Positions 7,598 through 16,249 of a stretch of DNA of 64,000 nucleotides are shown piece after piece. Within the stretch, counting starts at the first letter, position 1. Every line of letters starts with the position of its first letter. Source of the DNA: Streptomyces sp. GESEQ-35 (GTDB taxonomy: Bacteria; Actinomycetota; Actinomycetes; Streptomycetales; Streptomycetaceae). The DNA lies in contig NZ_JAFFSX010000029.1 of the NCBI RefSeq assembly GCF_017948485.1, forward strand, positions 87,427-151,426, in the 5' to 3' direction. A program made the position numbers and the translations under genes. Under the pieces are notes generated by a model. It was not told the DNA's origin. It was given only the letters and a program-made list of their open reading frames with translations, and did not search any database.

Positions 7598-9421
7598 ATG
7601 ACAACAGAACACACGCAACAGCCCGAGCAGCAGTCCGGCCACACCCGTAGACGCTTCCTCGCCGGTGCGGGCGCGGGCGTCGCCGGGGGAGTGGCCCTCG
7701 CCTTAGGAGCCGCCGGGGGCGCCGTCGCCGCGGCGTCCGGCAAGCGCGTCGCCGTTCTCGGTGGCGGGGTCTCCGGACTCAGCGCCGCCCAGGAACTCGC
7801 CGAGCGCGGCTACGCGGTGACCGTCTACGAGTACTACGACACCCTCGGCGGCAAGGCCCGCTCGATGCCCTTCCCCGGCACGGCGGCCGGAGGACGGGCG
7901 GACCTCCCCGCCGAACACGGCTTCCGGTTCTTCCCCGGCTTCTACCGCAACCTGCCGGACACGATGCGCCGCATCCCCTTCCCCGGCAACGCCAACGGCG
8001 TCCACGACAACCTCCGCAGCGGCACGGAGGCCCTCTTCGCCCGCGAGGCCGGCCGCCCCGACCTGCACTTCCCGCTGCGCCGCCTCACCACCCCGCCCGC
8101 CCCCGGCGACCTCACCCCGTCCTGGATCCGGGACCAGCTCCTGTCCGTCCTCGACCTCGGCACCCGCCTGCCCGCCCACGAGGCCGCCTACTTCGCCGAC
8201 CGTCTGCTCGTCCACCTCACCAGCTGCGAGGCCCGCCGCCAGGACCAGTGGGAGAAGACCTCCTGGTGGGACTTCATCCGCGCGGAGGAGATGAGCGAGG
8301 AGTACCAGACCCTCCTCGGCATCGGCCAGACCCGCAACCTGGTGGCCACGCGCGCGGAGGTCGCCTCCACCCGAACCGTCGGCCGCATCATCATCGAGGC
8401 CCTGCTGCTGTGGGGCCTCCTCGGCCGCGGCATGGACGGTGACGCCGACGTCGACCGCGTCCTCAACGCCCCCACCAGCGAGGCCTGGATCGACCCCTGG
8501 GAGACACATCTGCGCTCCCTCGGCGTCGAGTTCGTGCTGGGGACCGAGGTCAAGGAGATCCAGTACGAAGCCGGCCGGGTGACCGGCGTACGGGTCTCCG
8601 CGCGGGGCGGCGGCCAGGACCGCACCGTCACCGCCGACCACTACATCTCCGCCCTCCCCGTCGAACACGCCCGCCTCACCTGGGGCTCCGCCCTGCGCGC
8701 GGCCGACCCGCAGCTCGGGCGCTGCGACGTGCTTCAGACGGACTGGATGGTCGGCGTGATGTTCTACCTGCGCACCCCGACGCCCGTCGTCAACGGGCAC
8801 ATCAACTGCCTCGACTCACCCTGGTCGGTCACGGCCGTCGGCCAGGCCCAGTTCTGGGACGGACGGGACTTCTCACGCGACTACGGAGACGGCCGGGCGC
8901 ACGACTGCCTCTCGGCCATCGTCTCCGAGTGGGACAAGCCGGGCATCCTGTACGGCAAGACTGCCCGCGAGTGCACACGCGAGGAGGTCGTCGCCGAACT
9001 CTGGGCCCAACTGAAGGACGGCCTGAACGACTCCGGCAAGACGACCCTCACCGACGAGGACCGGCTCGGCTGGTTCATGGACCCGGCGGTGACGGGCCTG
9101 GGCGGCGGCGACCCGCAGAACCGCGAGCAACTCCTCATCCACCCCACGGGCACCCTCTACAACCGCCCTACGGCCCGTACAAAGGTGCCCGGCTTCTATC
9201 TCGCGGGCGACTACGTCCGCACGGATGTGGACCTGGCGACGATGGAGGGCGCCAACGAGTCCGCGCGGCTGGCCGTCAACGCGCTACTGGACGCGGACAA
9301 TTCGGACGCCGAGCGCTGTGAGATCCAGGAGCTGTTCCGCCCGCCGGAGATGGAGCCGCTGAAACGCATCGACGAGGTCCGCTACCGGCTGGGCCTGCCC
9401 AACACCTTCGACCTCGGCTGA
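7598..9421 (+). CDS. Tat-exported FAD-dependent oxidoreductase (phytoene desaturase/amine oxidase fold)
   Basis: A 607-residue flavoprotein. A twin-arginine signal (RRRF at 17-20 followed by a Gly/Ala-rich hydrophobic stretch) suggests export or membrane association. The FAD fingerprint VLGGGVSGLSAAQELAERG is at about 52-70, with AEHGFRFFPGFYRN typical of the hydroxysqualene dehydroxylase/phytoene desaturase-related group, and a C-terminal FAD motif YLAGDYVRTDVDLATMEGA. The substrate is unknown; an isoprenoid or quinone is plausible from the adjacent reductase and menG. Leucine codon 36 (bases 7703-7705) is TTA, so translation should depend on the bldA tRNA and be developmentally timed. The start ATG sits about 38 bases after a poly-pyrimidine stretch; no strong Shine-Dalgarno is seen. 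Confidence 0.85.
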   Translation: MTTEHTQQPEQQSGHTRRRFLAGAGAGVAGGVALALGAAGGAVAAASGKRVAVLGGGVSGLSAAQELAERGYAVTVYEYYDTLGGKARSMPFPGTAAGGRADLPAEHGFRFFPGFYRNLPDTMRRIPFPGNANGVHDNLRSGTEALFAREAGRPDLHFPLRRLTTPPAPGDLTPSWIRDQLLSVLDLGTRLPAHEAAYFADRLLVHLTSCEARRQDQWEKTSWWDFIRAEEMSEEYQTLLGIGQTRNLVATRAEVASTRTVGRIIIEALLLWGLLGRGMDGDADVDRVLNAPTSEAWIDPWETHLRSLGVEFVLGTEVKEIQYEAGRVTGVRVSARGGGQDRTVTADHYISALPVEHARLTWGSALRAADPQLGRCDVLQTDWMVGVMFYLRTPTPVVNGHINCLDSPWSVTAVGQAQFWDGRDFSRDYGDGRAHDCLSAIVSEWDKPGILYGKTARECTREEVVAELWAQLKDGLNDSGKTTLTDEDRLGWFMDPAVTGLGGGDPQNREQLLIHPTGTLYNRPTARTKVPGFYLAGDYVRTDVDLATMEGANESARLAVNALLDADNSDAERCEIQELFRPPEMEPLKRIDEVRYRLGLPNTFDLG

Positions 9422-9443
9422 ACGCCCCGTAGAACGCCCCGGA

Positions 9444-9474
9444 AGGGCCGCTGCCCCCGAGCGGCTGCGGCCCT
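9444..9474. terminator. Hairpin between convergent genes
   Basis: AGGGCCGC pairs with GCGGCCCT (8 bp) around a second small CCGCT/AGCGG stem. It lies between the converging oxidoreductase and NlpC/P60 genes, so it could terminate both. There is no U-tract, as usual in Streptomyces. Confidence 0.45.
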
Positions 9475-9502
9475 ACCGGTCGTACGTTCGCTGTGCGCGG
9501 CT

Positions 9503-10306
9503 TCAGAGCACGCGCACCGCTCCGGACGCCGGGTACCCGGACAGGTCCTGGACGACAACGCCCTTGGAGGGGTTGGCCGCGTCCAGGTACTGGCCGTTTC
9601 CGACGTAGACGCCCACGTGGTACGCGGAGCCCTTGCCGCCCCAGTACAGGATGTCGCCCACCTGAACGTCGGACAGGGGGACATCGGTGCCGGCCATCGA
9701 CTGGTCCTGCGAGACCCGCGGAAGGTCCACGCCGACCTGCTTGAACGCGGCCTGCACCAGGCTGGAGCAGTCCCAGGCGTCGGGGCCGGAGGCGCCCATG
9801 ACGTAGGCGTCGCCAAGCTGCGACTGGAGGAAGGAGACGACCGTCGCGACACTGCCGCTGGCCGGTGCGGACACCGACGTGGACGTGGACGTGTCGGCGG
9901 AGAGCGTGGTCCGCTCGGCGGCGCGGGAGGCGGCTTCCTCCGCAGCGGCCCTGCGGGCCTCCTCCGCCTTCTTCTTGGCCTCGGCCTTCTGCTTCGCCTC
10001 GGCGAGGTCCTTCTTGGCCTCCTGGGCCGCCTCGGCGGCGGCCGCGTCACGCTCGGCCTGTAGCTCGTAGTTTGCCGCGGCCAGCTGGGTGGCCGCGGCG
10101 GACTGCTCGACCTGAGCGGCCAGGTCGGCGGTGAGCGTGGGCAGTTCGAGCGTCTGCGTCACCGGCTCGGCAGCGTAAGCCGAAGCGGACGCGCCGGCCA
10201 CTGCCACGGTGCTGATGATGCCACCGGCAACTCCGGCTCGCATCGCGACTGTCGACGCGCTGCGGCGGGGTTTCCGGTGGCTGCGTATGTGAGCGGTGTG
10301 GGACAT
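9503..10306 (-). CDS. Secreted NlpC/P60 (C40) peptidoglycan endopeptidase
   Basis: A 267-residue secreted hydrolase of the DL-endopeptidase type that cleaves stem-peptide bonds. It has a basic N-terminus and a signal peptide ending near AYA-AE (about 47), then an Ala/Glu/Lys-rich coiled coil (about 65-130) and a Ser/Thr linker. The NlpC/P60 domain (about 150-267) has the catalytic Cys in DAWDCSSLVQ and the His in SAYHVGVYVG. I start at the ATG at 10306, where homologues usually start (SHTAHIRSHRKPRR). An upstream ATG at 10336 is in frame, and the GGAGGAG there is about 18 bases from 10306, so the start is not certain. No c-di-AMP riboswitch could be recognised upstream, unlike the SLT gene at 39944. 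Confidence 0.88.
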   Translation of the reverse strand: MSHTAHIRSHRKPRRSASTVAMRAGVAGGIISTVAVAGASASAYAAEPVTQTLELPTLTADLAAQVEQSAAATQLAAANYELQAERDAAAAEAAQEAKKDLAEAKQKAEAKKKAEEARRAAAEEAASRAAERTTLSADTSTSTSVSAPASGSVATVVSFLQSQLGDAYVMGASGPDAWDCSSLVQAAFKQVGVDLPRVSQDQSMAGTDVPLSDVQVGDILYWGGKGSAYHVGVYVGNGQYLDAANPSKGVVVQDLSGYPASGAVRVL

Positions 10307-10807
10307 GGGACTAACCGGTATCAGGGGCTCCTCCATACCTTCAAGAAACGTGTGGTGCGCCACAGTTGTTCAATCGGCGCCCCGAATCCTGGGTGCGTCA
10401 CTCTTTATTGACGCCGTAACGGACATTGTGGACGCAGCTCATTACGCCGGTGATCACGGCCTTTCCTTGTTACGCCCGAATTGCCCCCCACCTACCATTG
10501 GTTGGGACGGGTGGCCAAGCCCCGCTCTCAGCCGCCTCTCATGGGTGTGTCCGAGGTCACGCAACGGTCACGGCATTGGGTGCGTCCTGTGTGCACGCCT
10601 CCAGTGGATCCGCTCGTGAACCCGTGCACGCGTCCACGCCGCACCCGGCACCTCCCTCCGACGTGTGAATGCGGCCTCTACCAAGGCGTCCCGTCCAGCG
10701 CGAATTTGCATGCAAGGGAAGTCTCTTGATATGGAGACGCCGCCCCTCAACTGCGCCGACGAGCGGAAATATCACCTCTGGTGATCAGCTGGACGCTTCT
10801 TGTACGA

Positions 10808-10891
10808 AGATCACCGCTGATCCGACTTCATGATCCTTCGTCAGGTGGTGGAGATCACAAAGCTTGTGCAATACCCCGTGTCGCAGATCAC
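10808..10891 (+). promoter_or_regulatory. Three AGATCAC direct repeats upstream of nuo
   Basis: Exact heptamers start at 10808, 10852 and 10885. The spacings are 44 and 33 bp, multiples of about one helical turn, which would put them on one face of the DNA. They lie just upstream of a TAAGAT -10-like hexamer (10905-10910). They could be activator or repressor half-sites; no known factor is assigned. Confidence 0.35.
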
Positions 10892-10926
10892 AGAGCGCCG
10901 GGCATAAGATGCGAGGCAGTTGGGCT

Positions 10927-10942
10927 TGTGACCTGCTTCACA
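10927..10942. promoter_or_regulatory. Rex operator (ROP) of the nuo operon
   Basis: TGTGACCTGCTTCACA differs at one position from the Streptomyces Rex consensus TGTGAAC-N3-TTCACA. Rex is an NADH/NAD+ sensing repressor known to control nuo and cyd genes in Streptomyces coelicolor. The site is 107 bases before nuoA and 17 bases after a TAAGAT -10-like element, where a bound repressor could block initiation. Confidence 0.8.
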
Positions 10943-11048
10943 TGTTCTCGATCTTCGCCGGGACGAGCGGGGCTCGTGGGATGGGTGAGGCGGGTGTGAA
11001 CCCGACCAACCGCCAGCAGTCAGTGCCGACTGAGAGGAGCGAGGAGCG

Positions 11049-11408
11049 GTGAACGCGTATGCGCCCATCCTCGTACTGGGAGCCCTCGGGGCAGGCTTTG
11101 CGATCTTCTCCGTGGTCATGGCCACGCTGATCGGTCCGAAGCGATACAACCGGGCCAAGCTCGAGGCCTACGAGTGCGGTATCGAGCCGACCCCCACGCC
11201 GGCCGGCGGCGGGCGCTTCCCCATCAAGTACTACCTGACGGCGATGCTCTTCATCGTCTTCGACATCGAGATCGTCTTCCTCTACCCGTGGGCCGTCACC
11301 TTCGACGCCCTGGGTGTTTTCGGGCTCGTGGAGATGCTGCTCTTCGTGCTCACCGTCTTCGTGGCCTACGCGTACGTATGGCGGCGCGGCGGTCTGGAAT
11401 GGGACTGA
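11049..11408 (+). CDS. nuoA: NADH-quinone oxidoreductase subunit A
   Basis: A 119-residue membrane subunit of complex I. Three hydrophobic helices and the conserved loop KLEAYECGIEPTP, then RFPIKYYLTAMLFIVFDIE, identify NuoA (ND3). The loop lies at the quinone-chamber side of the membrane arm. The GTG start follows GAGGAG by 3-8 bases. This is the first gene of a 14-gene cluster transcribed from the Rex-controlled region. It ends 12 bases before nuoB. Confidence 0.96.
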   Translation: MNAYAPILVLGALGAGFAIFSVVMATLIGPKRYNRAKLEAYECGIEPTPTPAGGGRFPIKYYLTAMLFIVFDIEIVFLYPWAVTFDALGVFGLVEMLLFVLTVFVAYAYVWRRGGLEWD

Positions 11409-11420
11409 GGGGCCTTAGTC

Positions 11421-11971
<551 letters not shown>

Positions 11972-11975
<4 letters not shown>

Positions 11976-12721
11976 GCGACGCCAACGGCACCGGCGCGAA
12001 CGGTGTGAACCCCGAGAAGGACCTCGGCACCGACAACCTCCCCGGCCAGCGCGGCGAGGGCGGTGAGGAGATCCGCGTCCAGCGCGGCATGTTCGGCGCC
12101 AGCAACGGCGGCGACACCTCCGGCTACGGCGGGCTGGTCCGCTCGATCCGGCTCCCCGGACCGGCGAGTCGCCCCTACGGCGGCTGGTTCGACGAGGTCG
12201 CCGACGAACTCGAGGGCGCGCTGGAGGAACAGGGTCTCCTCCCCGAGAACGCGATCGAGAAGACGGTCGTCGACCGCGGCGAGCTCACCTTCCACATCGA
12301 ACGTGAGCACCTGCTGCGCGTCGCCCGCACCCTGCGCGACGACCCCGCCCTGCGCTTCGAGCTCTGCACGGGCGTCAGCGGTGTCCACTATCTCCACGAC
12401 AAGGGCCGCGAGCTGCACGCCGTCTACCACCTGCGCTCGATCACTCGTAACCGGCTGATCCGCCTCGAAGTCAGCGCCCCGGACGCGGACCCGCACATCC
12501 CGTCCCTGGTCTCCGTCTATCCGACGAACGACTGGCACGAGCGCGAGACGTACGACTTCTTCGGCATCGTCTTCGACGGTCACCCGGCCCTGACGCGGAT
12601 CATGATGCCGGACGACTGGCCGGGCCACCCGCAGCGCAAGGACTACCCCCTCGGCGGCATCCCCGTCGAGTACAAGGGCGCCCAGATCCCGGCTCCGGAC
12701 CAGCGGAGGTCGTACTCATGA
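11972..12721 (+). CDS. nuoC: NADH-quinone oxidoreductase subunit C
   Basis: A 249-residue 30-kDa subunit. The Complex1_30kDa signature is ERETYDFFGIVFDGHPALTRIMMPDDW, with HPQRKDYPLGG after it. A Gly/Asn-rich N-terminal extension of about 60 residues precedes the core, as in other streptomycetes. It is separate from NuoD, unlike the fused NuoCD of enterobacteria. GTG start within the nuoB stop; ATGA overlap with nuoD. Confidence 0.96.
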
Positions 12722-14040
12722 GCACGCAGCACGCAACTCCGCGTGAGACCACCGAGGGCACCGTGTACACGGTCACCGGTGGCGACTGGGACGAGGTCGT
12801 CCAGTCCGCGGCCCGCGCCGACGACGAGCGGATCGTCGTCAACATGGGCCCCCAGCACCCCTCCACCCACGGGGTGCTCCGCCTGATCCTGGAGATCGAC
12901 GGCGAGACGGTCACCGAGGCCCGCTGCGGCATCGGCTACCTCCACACCGGCATCGAGAAGAACCTCGAGTTCCGCACGTGGACGCAGGGCACCACCTTCG
13001 TCACGCGCATGGATTACCTGACGTCCTTCTTCAACGAGACCGCCTACTGTCTCGCCGTCGAGAAACTCCTCGGCATCGAGGACGAGATCACCGAGCGCGC
13101 CAAGATCATCCGGGTTCTCCTGATGGAGCTGAACCGGCTGTCGTCGCACCTGGTGTGCATCGCCACCGGAGGCATGGAACTCGGCGCCACCACGATCATG
13201 ATCTACGGATTCCGTGATCGTGAAATGATTCTCGACATCTACGAGCTCATCACGGGCCTGCGGATGAACCACGCGTACATCCGCCCCGGCGGACTCGCGC
13301 AGGACCTGCCGCCCGGTGCGGTGGACCACATCCGCGAGTTCGTGAAGAAGATGAAGAAGAACCTCCCGGAGTACGACAAGCTCGCCACCGGGAACCCCAT
13401 CTTCAAGGCCCGTATGCAGGACGTCGGCTATCTCGACCTGTCCGGCTGCATGGCTCTCGGTGCCACCGGCCCGATCCTGCGCTCCACCGGCCTGCCGCAC
13501 GACCTGCGCAAGACGCAGCCCTACTGCGACTACGACACCTACGACTTCGACATCCCGACCACCGACACCTGTGACTCCTACGGCCGCTTCCTGATCCGGC
13601 TTGAGGAGATGCGCCAGTCGCTCAGGATCGTCGAACAGTGCCTGGACCGGCTACAGCCCGGACCGGTCATGGTCGCCGACAAGAAGATCGCCTGGCCCGC
13701 CCAGCTCGCGCTGGGACCGGACGGGCTCGGCAACTCCCTCGATCACATCAAGAAGATCATGGGCACCTCCATGGAGGCCCTGATCCACCACTTCAAGCTG
13801 GTGACAGAGGGCTTCCGCGTGCCGCCGGGGCAGGCGTACGCGGCGGTCGAGTCACCCAAGGGCGAACTCGGGGTGCACGTCGTGTCCGACGGAGGCACCC
13901 GCCCCTTCCGGGTCCACTTCCGTGACCCGTCCTTCACCAACCTTCAGGCCATGGCGGCGATGTGCGAGGGCGGCCAGGTCGCCGACGTCATCGTCGCCGT
14001 CGCGTCCATCGACCCCGTGATGGGAGGCGTCGACCGGTGA
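12718..14040 (+). CDS. nuoD: NADH-quinone oxidoreductase subunit D
   Basis: A 440-residue 49-kDa subunit forming the quinone pocket with NuoB. The diagnostic block NMGPQHPSTHGVLRL is at about 42-56, and GYLHTGIEKNLE and MNHAYIRPGG follow. The C-terminal DPVMGGVDR is the conserved end that corresponds to the NiFe-hydrogenase ligand region. Four-base overlaps at both ends show coupling with nuoC and nuoE. Confidence 0.97.
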   Translation: MSTQHATPRETTEGTVYTVTGGDWDEVVQSAARADDERIVVNMGPQHPSTHGVLRLILEIDGETVTEARCGIGYLHTGIEKNLEFRTWTQGTTFVTRMDYLTSFFNETAYCLAVEKLLGIEDEITERAKIIRVLLMELNRLSSHLVCIATGGMELGATTIMIYGFRDREMILDIYELITGLRMNHAYIRPGGLAQDLPPGAVDHIREFVKKMKKNLPEYDKLATGNPIFKARMQDVGYLDLSGCMALGATGPILRSTGLPHDLRKTQPYCDYDTYDFDIPTTDTCDSYGRFLIRLEEMRQSLRIVEQCLDRLQPGPVMVADKKIAWPAQLALGPDGLGNSLDHIKKIMGTSMEALIHHFKLVTEGFRVPPGQAYAAVESPKGELGVHVVSDGGTRPFRVHFRDPSFTNLQAMAAMCEGGQVADVIVAVASIDPVMGGVDR

Positions 14041-14903
14041 CCACCATCCCTGAGGGTGTCAGCCTGGGCATGCCCCAACTGCCCGCGCCCGACTACCCGG
14101 ACGACGTTCGAGCCCGGCTGGAGGCTGACGGGCGGGAGATCATCGCCCGCTACCCGGACTCCCGGTCCGCGCTCCTGCCGTTGCTGCATCTCGTGCAGGC
14201 GGAGGAGGGCCATGTCACGCGCACGGGGCAGCAGTTCTGCGCGGACCTGCTCGACCTGACCACGGCCGAGGTCGCCGCGGTCGTGACCTTCTACACCATG
14301 TATCGGCGCAGGCCGAGCGGTGACTACCAGGTCGGCGTCTGCACCAACACGCTCTGCGCGGTGATGGGCGGGGACGCGATCTTCGAGGAGCTCCAGGAGC
14401 ACCTCGCGGTCGGCAACGGAGAGACCACCGACGACGGCAAGGTCACCCTGGAGCACATCGAGTGCAACGCGGCCTGCGACTTCGCGCCGGTCGTGATGGT
14501 CAACTGGGAGTTCTTCGACAACCAGACCCCGGTGAGCGCAAAGCGACTCGTCGACGACCTCCGCGCGGGACGCCCGGTCGAGCCCACGCGCGGGGCGCCG
14601 CTGTGCAGCTTCAAGGAGACCGCCCGGATCCTGGCCGGCTTCCCCGACGAGCGGCCCGGGGCCGTCGAGGCAAGCGGCGGAGCGGGACCCGCTTCGCTGG
14701 TGGGCCTCCGCCTGGCCAGGGGAGAGGCCGCACCCGCGCGCGTGGTCCACCCGAGGGAGGGCGGCCCGCACACCGAGCCACGGGACGGGGCCGTACACGA
14801 CCCGTCACCGGGGGAGCACCTGAGCTCGCACGACGCGCCGCAGGACACGTCGGCCTCCGACCCTGCCCACCCGGCAGGGCCCACCGCCGAGGAGGGGGAG
14901 TGA
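14037..14903 (+). CDS. nuoE: NADH-quinone oxidoreductase subunit E
   Basis: A 288-residue 24-kDa subunit carrying [2Fe-2S] cluster N1a. Ligands are in the CTNTLC and ECNAACD motifs. The conserved core ends near residue 200. The last ~85 residues are a low-complexity Pro/Gly/Ala tail common in Streptomyces NuoE but absent from most bacteria. The GTG start lies in the nuoD stop overlap, and the TGA shares its A with the nuoF ATG. Confidence 0.95.
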   Translation: MTTIPEGVSLGMPQLPAPDYPDDVRARLEADGREIIARYPDSRSALLPLLHLVQAEEGHVTRTGQQFCADLLDLTTAEVAAVVTFYTMYRRRPSGDYQVGVCTNTLCAVMGGDAIFEELQEHLAVGNGETTDDGKVTLEHIECNAACDFAPVVMVNWEFFDNQTPVSAKRLVDDLRAGRPVEPTRGAPLCSFKETARILAGFPDERPGAVEASGGAGPASLVGLRLARGEAAPARVVHPREGGPHTEPRDGAVHDPSPGEHLSSHDAPQDTSASDPAHPAGPTAEEGE

Positions 14904-16249
14904 TGACCTTGGCACCCGAGTTCAAGGACACGAGTCCGGAGAAGCTGCTCGCACCCGTGCTGTCGGCCTTCTGGGACGAGGACAGGTCGTGGACGCTGGA
15001 CGTCTACCGAAGGCACGAAGGATACGAGGGGCTCCGCAAGGCACTCGCCATGTCACCGGACGACCTCATCGCGTTTGTGAAGGACTCCGGGCTGCGTGGC
15101 CGCGGTGGCGCGGGATTCCCGACGGGAATGAAATGGCAGTTCATTCCGCAGGGTGATGGAAAACCGCACTATCTAGTTGTCAACGCCGACGAATCGGAGC
15201 CCGGAACCTGCAAGGACATCCCGCTCCTCTTCGCGAACCCGCACAGCCTCATCGAGGGCATGATCATCGCGTGTTATGCCATCAGGTCGTCGCATGCCTT
15301 CATCTATCTGCGTGGTGAAGTCGTCCCAGTGCTGCGGCGGTTGCACTCGGCCGTGAGCGAGGCCTATGCGGCCGGCTACCTCGGCAAGAACATCCTCGGT
15401 AGCGGCCTCGATCTCGAAATCACCGTGCACGCGGGCGCTGGCGCGTACATCTGCGGTGAAGAGACCGCGCTGCTCGACTCGCTCGAAGGCCGTCGGGGTC
15501 AACCGCGGCTCCGTCCCCCCTTCCCTGCCGTCGCGGGCCTCTATGCCTGCCCGACTGTGGTGAATAACGTCGAATCGATCGCGTCAGTTCCCGCCATCCT
15601 GAAAAACGGCAAGGAATGGTTCAGGTCGATGGGCAGCGAGAAGTCCCCGGGCTTCACGCTCTACTCGCTCAGCGGCCATGTCACCAATCCGGGCCAGTAC
15701 GAGGCGCCGCTCGGCATCACACTCCGGCAGCTCCTCGACATGAGCGGCGGCATGCGGCCGGGACATCGCCTCAAGTTCTGGACGCCGGGCGGGTCCTCGA
15801 CGCCGATGTTCACCGACGAGCACCTCGACGTCCCTCTTGATTACGAAGGAGTGGGTGCCGCGGGTTCCATGCTCGGCACCAAGGCTCTGCAGTGTTTCGA
15901 CGAGACGACCTGCGTCGTGCGCGCCGTCACCCGCTGGACCGAGTTCTACGCCCACGAGTCCTGCGGCAAGTGCACACCGTGCCGCGAAGGGACGTACTGG
16001 CTCGTGCAGTTGCTGCGCGACATCGAGGCCGGCAAGGGCGTGATGACTGACCTCGACAAGCTCAATGACATCGCCGACAACATCAACGGCAAGTCCTTCT
16101 GCGCCCTCGGCGACGGTGCCGCCTCGCCGATCTTCTCCTCGCTGAAGTACTTCCGCGAGGAGTACGAGCAGCACATCACGGGCCGCGGCTGCCCCTTCGA
16201 CCCGGCCAAGTCGACGGCCTGGGCCGACCGCACGGAGGTGAACGCATGA
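14903..16249 (+). CDS. nuoF: NADH-quinone oxidoreductase subunit F
   Basis: A 448-residue NADH- and FMN-binding subunit, the entry point of electrons. The glycine-rich FMN/NADH region RGRGGAGFPTGMKW is at about 62-75, AGAYICGEETALLDSLEGR is mid-protein, and the [4Fe-4S] N3 ligands lie in SCGKCTPCREG plus a later Cys (FCALGDGA). The ATG at 14903 overlaps the nuoE stop; a GTG one codon earlier is equally possible. The local codon use is slightly less GC-rich than its neighbours around 15100-15300, but nothing suggests transfer. Confidence 0.96.
   Translation: MTLAPEFKDTSPEKLLAPVLSAFWDEDRSWTLDVYRRHEGYEGLRKALAMSPDDLIAFVKDSGLRGRGGAGFPTGMKWQFIPQGDGKPHYLVVNADESEPGTCKDIPLLFANPHSLIEGMIIACYAIRSSHAFIYLRGEVVPVLRRLHSAVSEAYAAGYLGKNILGSGLDLEITVHAGAGAYICGEETALLDSLEGRRGQPRLRPPFPAVAGLYACPTVVNNVESIASVPAILKNGKEWFRSMGSEKSPGFTLYSLSGHVTNPGQYEAPLGITLRQLLDMSGGMRPGHRLKFWTPGGSSTPMFTDEHLDVPLDYEGVGAAGSMLGTKALQCFDETTCVVRAVTRWTEFYAHESCGKCTPCREGTYWLVQLLRDIEAGKGVMTDLDKLNDIADNINGKSFCALGDGAASPIFSSLKYFREEYEQHITGRGCPFDPAKSTAWADRTEVNA

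Larger units (their letters stand above)
10307..11048. other. 742-bp gene-free divergent regulatory region
   Basis: This stretch separates the cell-wall hydrolase gene from nuoA and contains no ORF with coding character. The part next to nuoA carries a Rex-type operator, three AGATCAC direct repeats and an ATCACC-TCT-GGTGAT inverted repeat (10771-10785). It is the largest non-coding gap before the right edge, and probably houses several nuo promoters and the NlpC/P60 promoter. Confidence 0.7.

Noticed and set aside
10307..10560. c-di-AMP riboswitch before the NlpC/P60 gene
   Set aside because: None of the conserved ydaO blocks could be found on the minus strand, unlike at 40440-40630.
10864..11052. 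62-codon frame just before nuoA
   Set aside because: It covers the Rex operator and promoter region, has no ribosome site, and lacks coding character.
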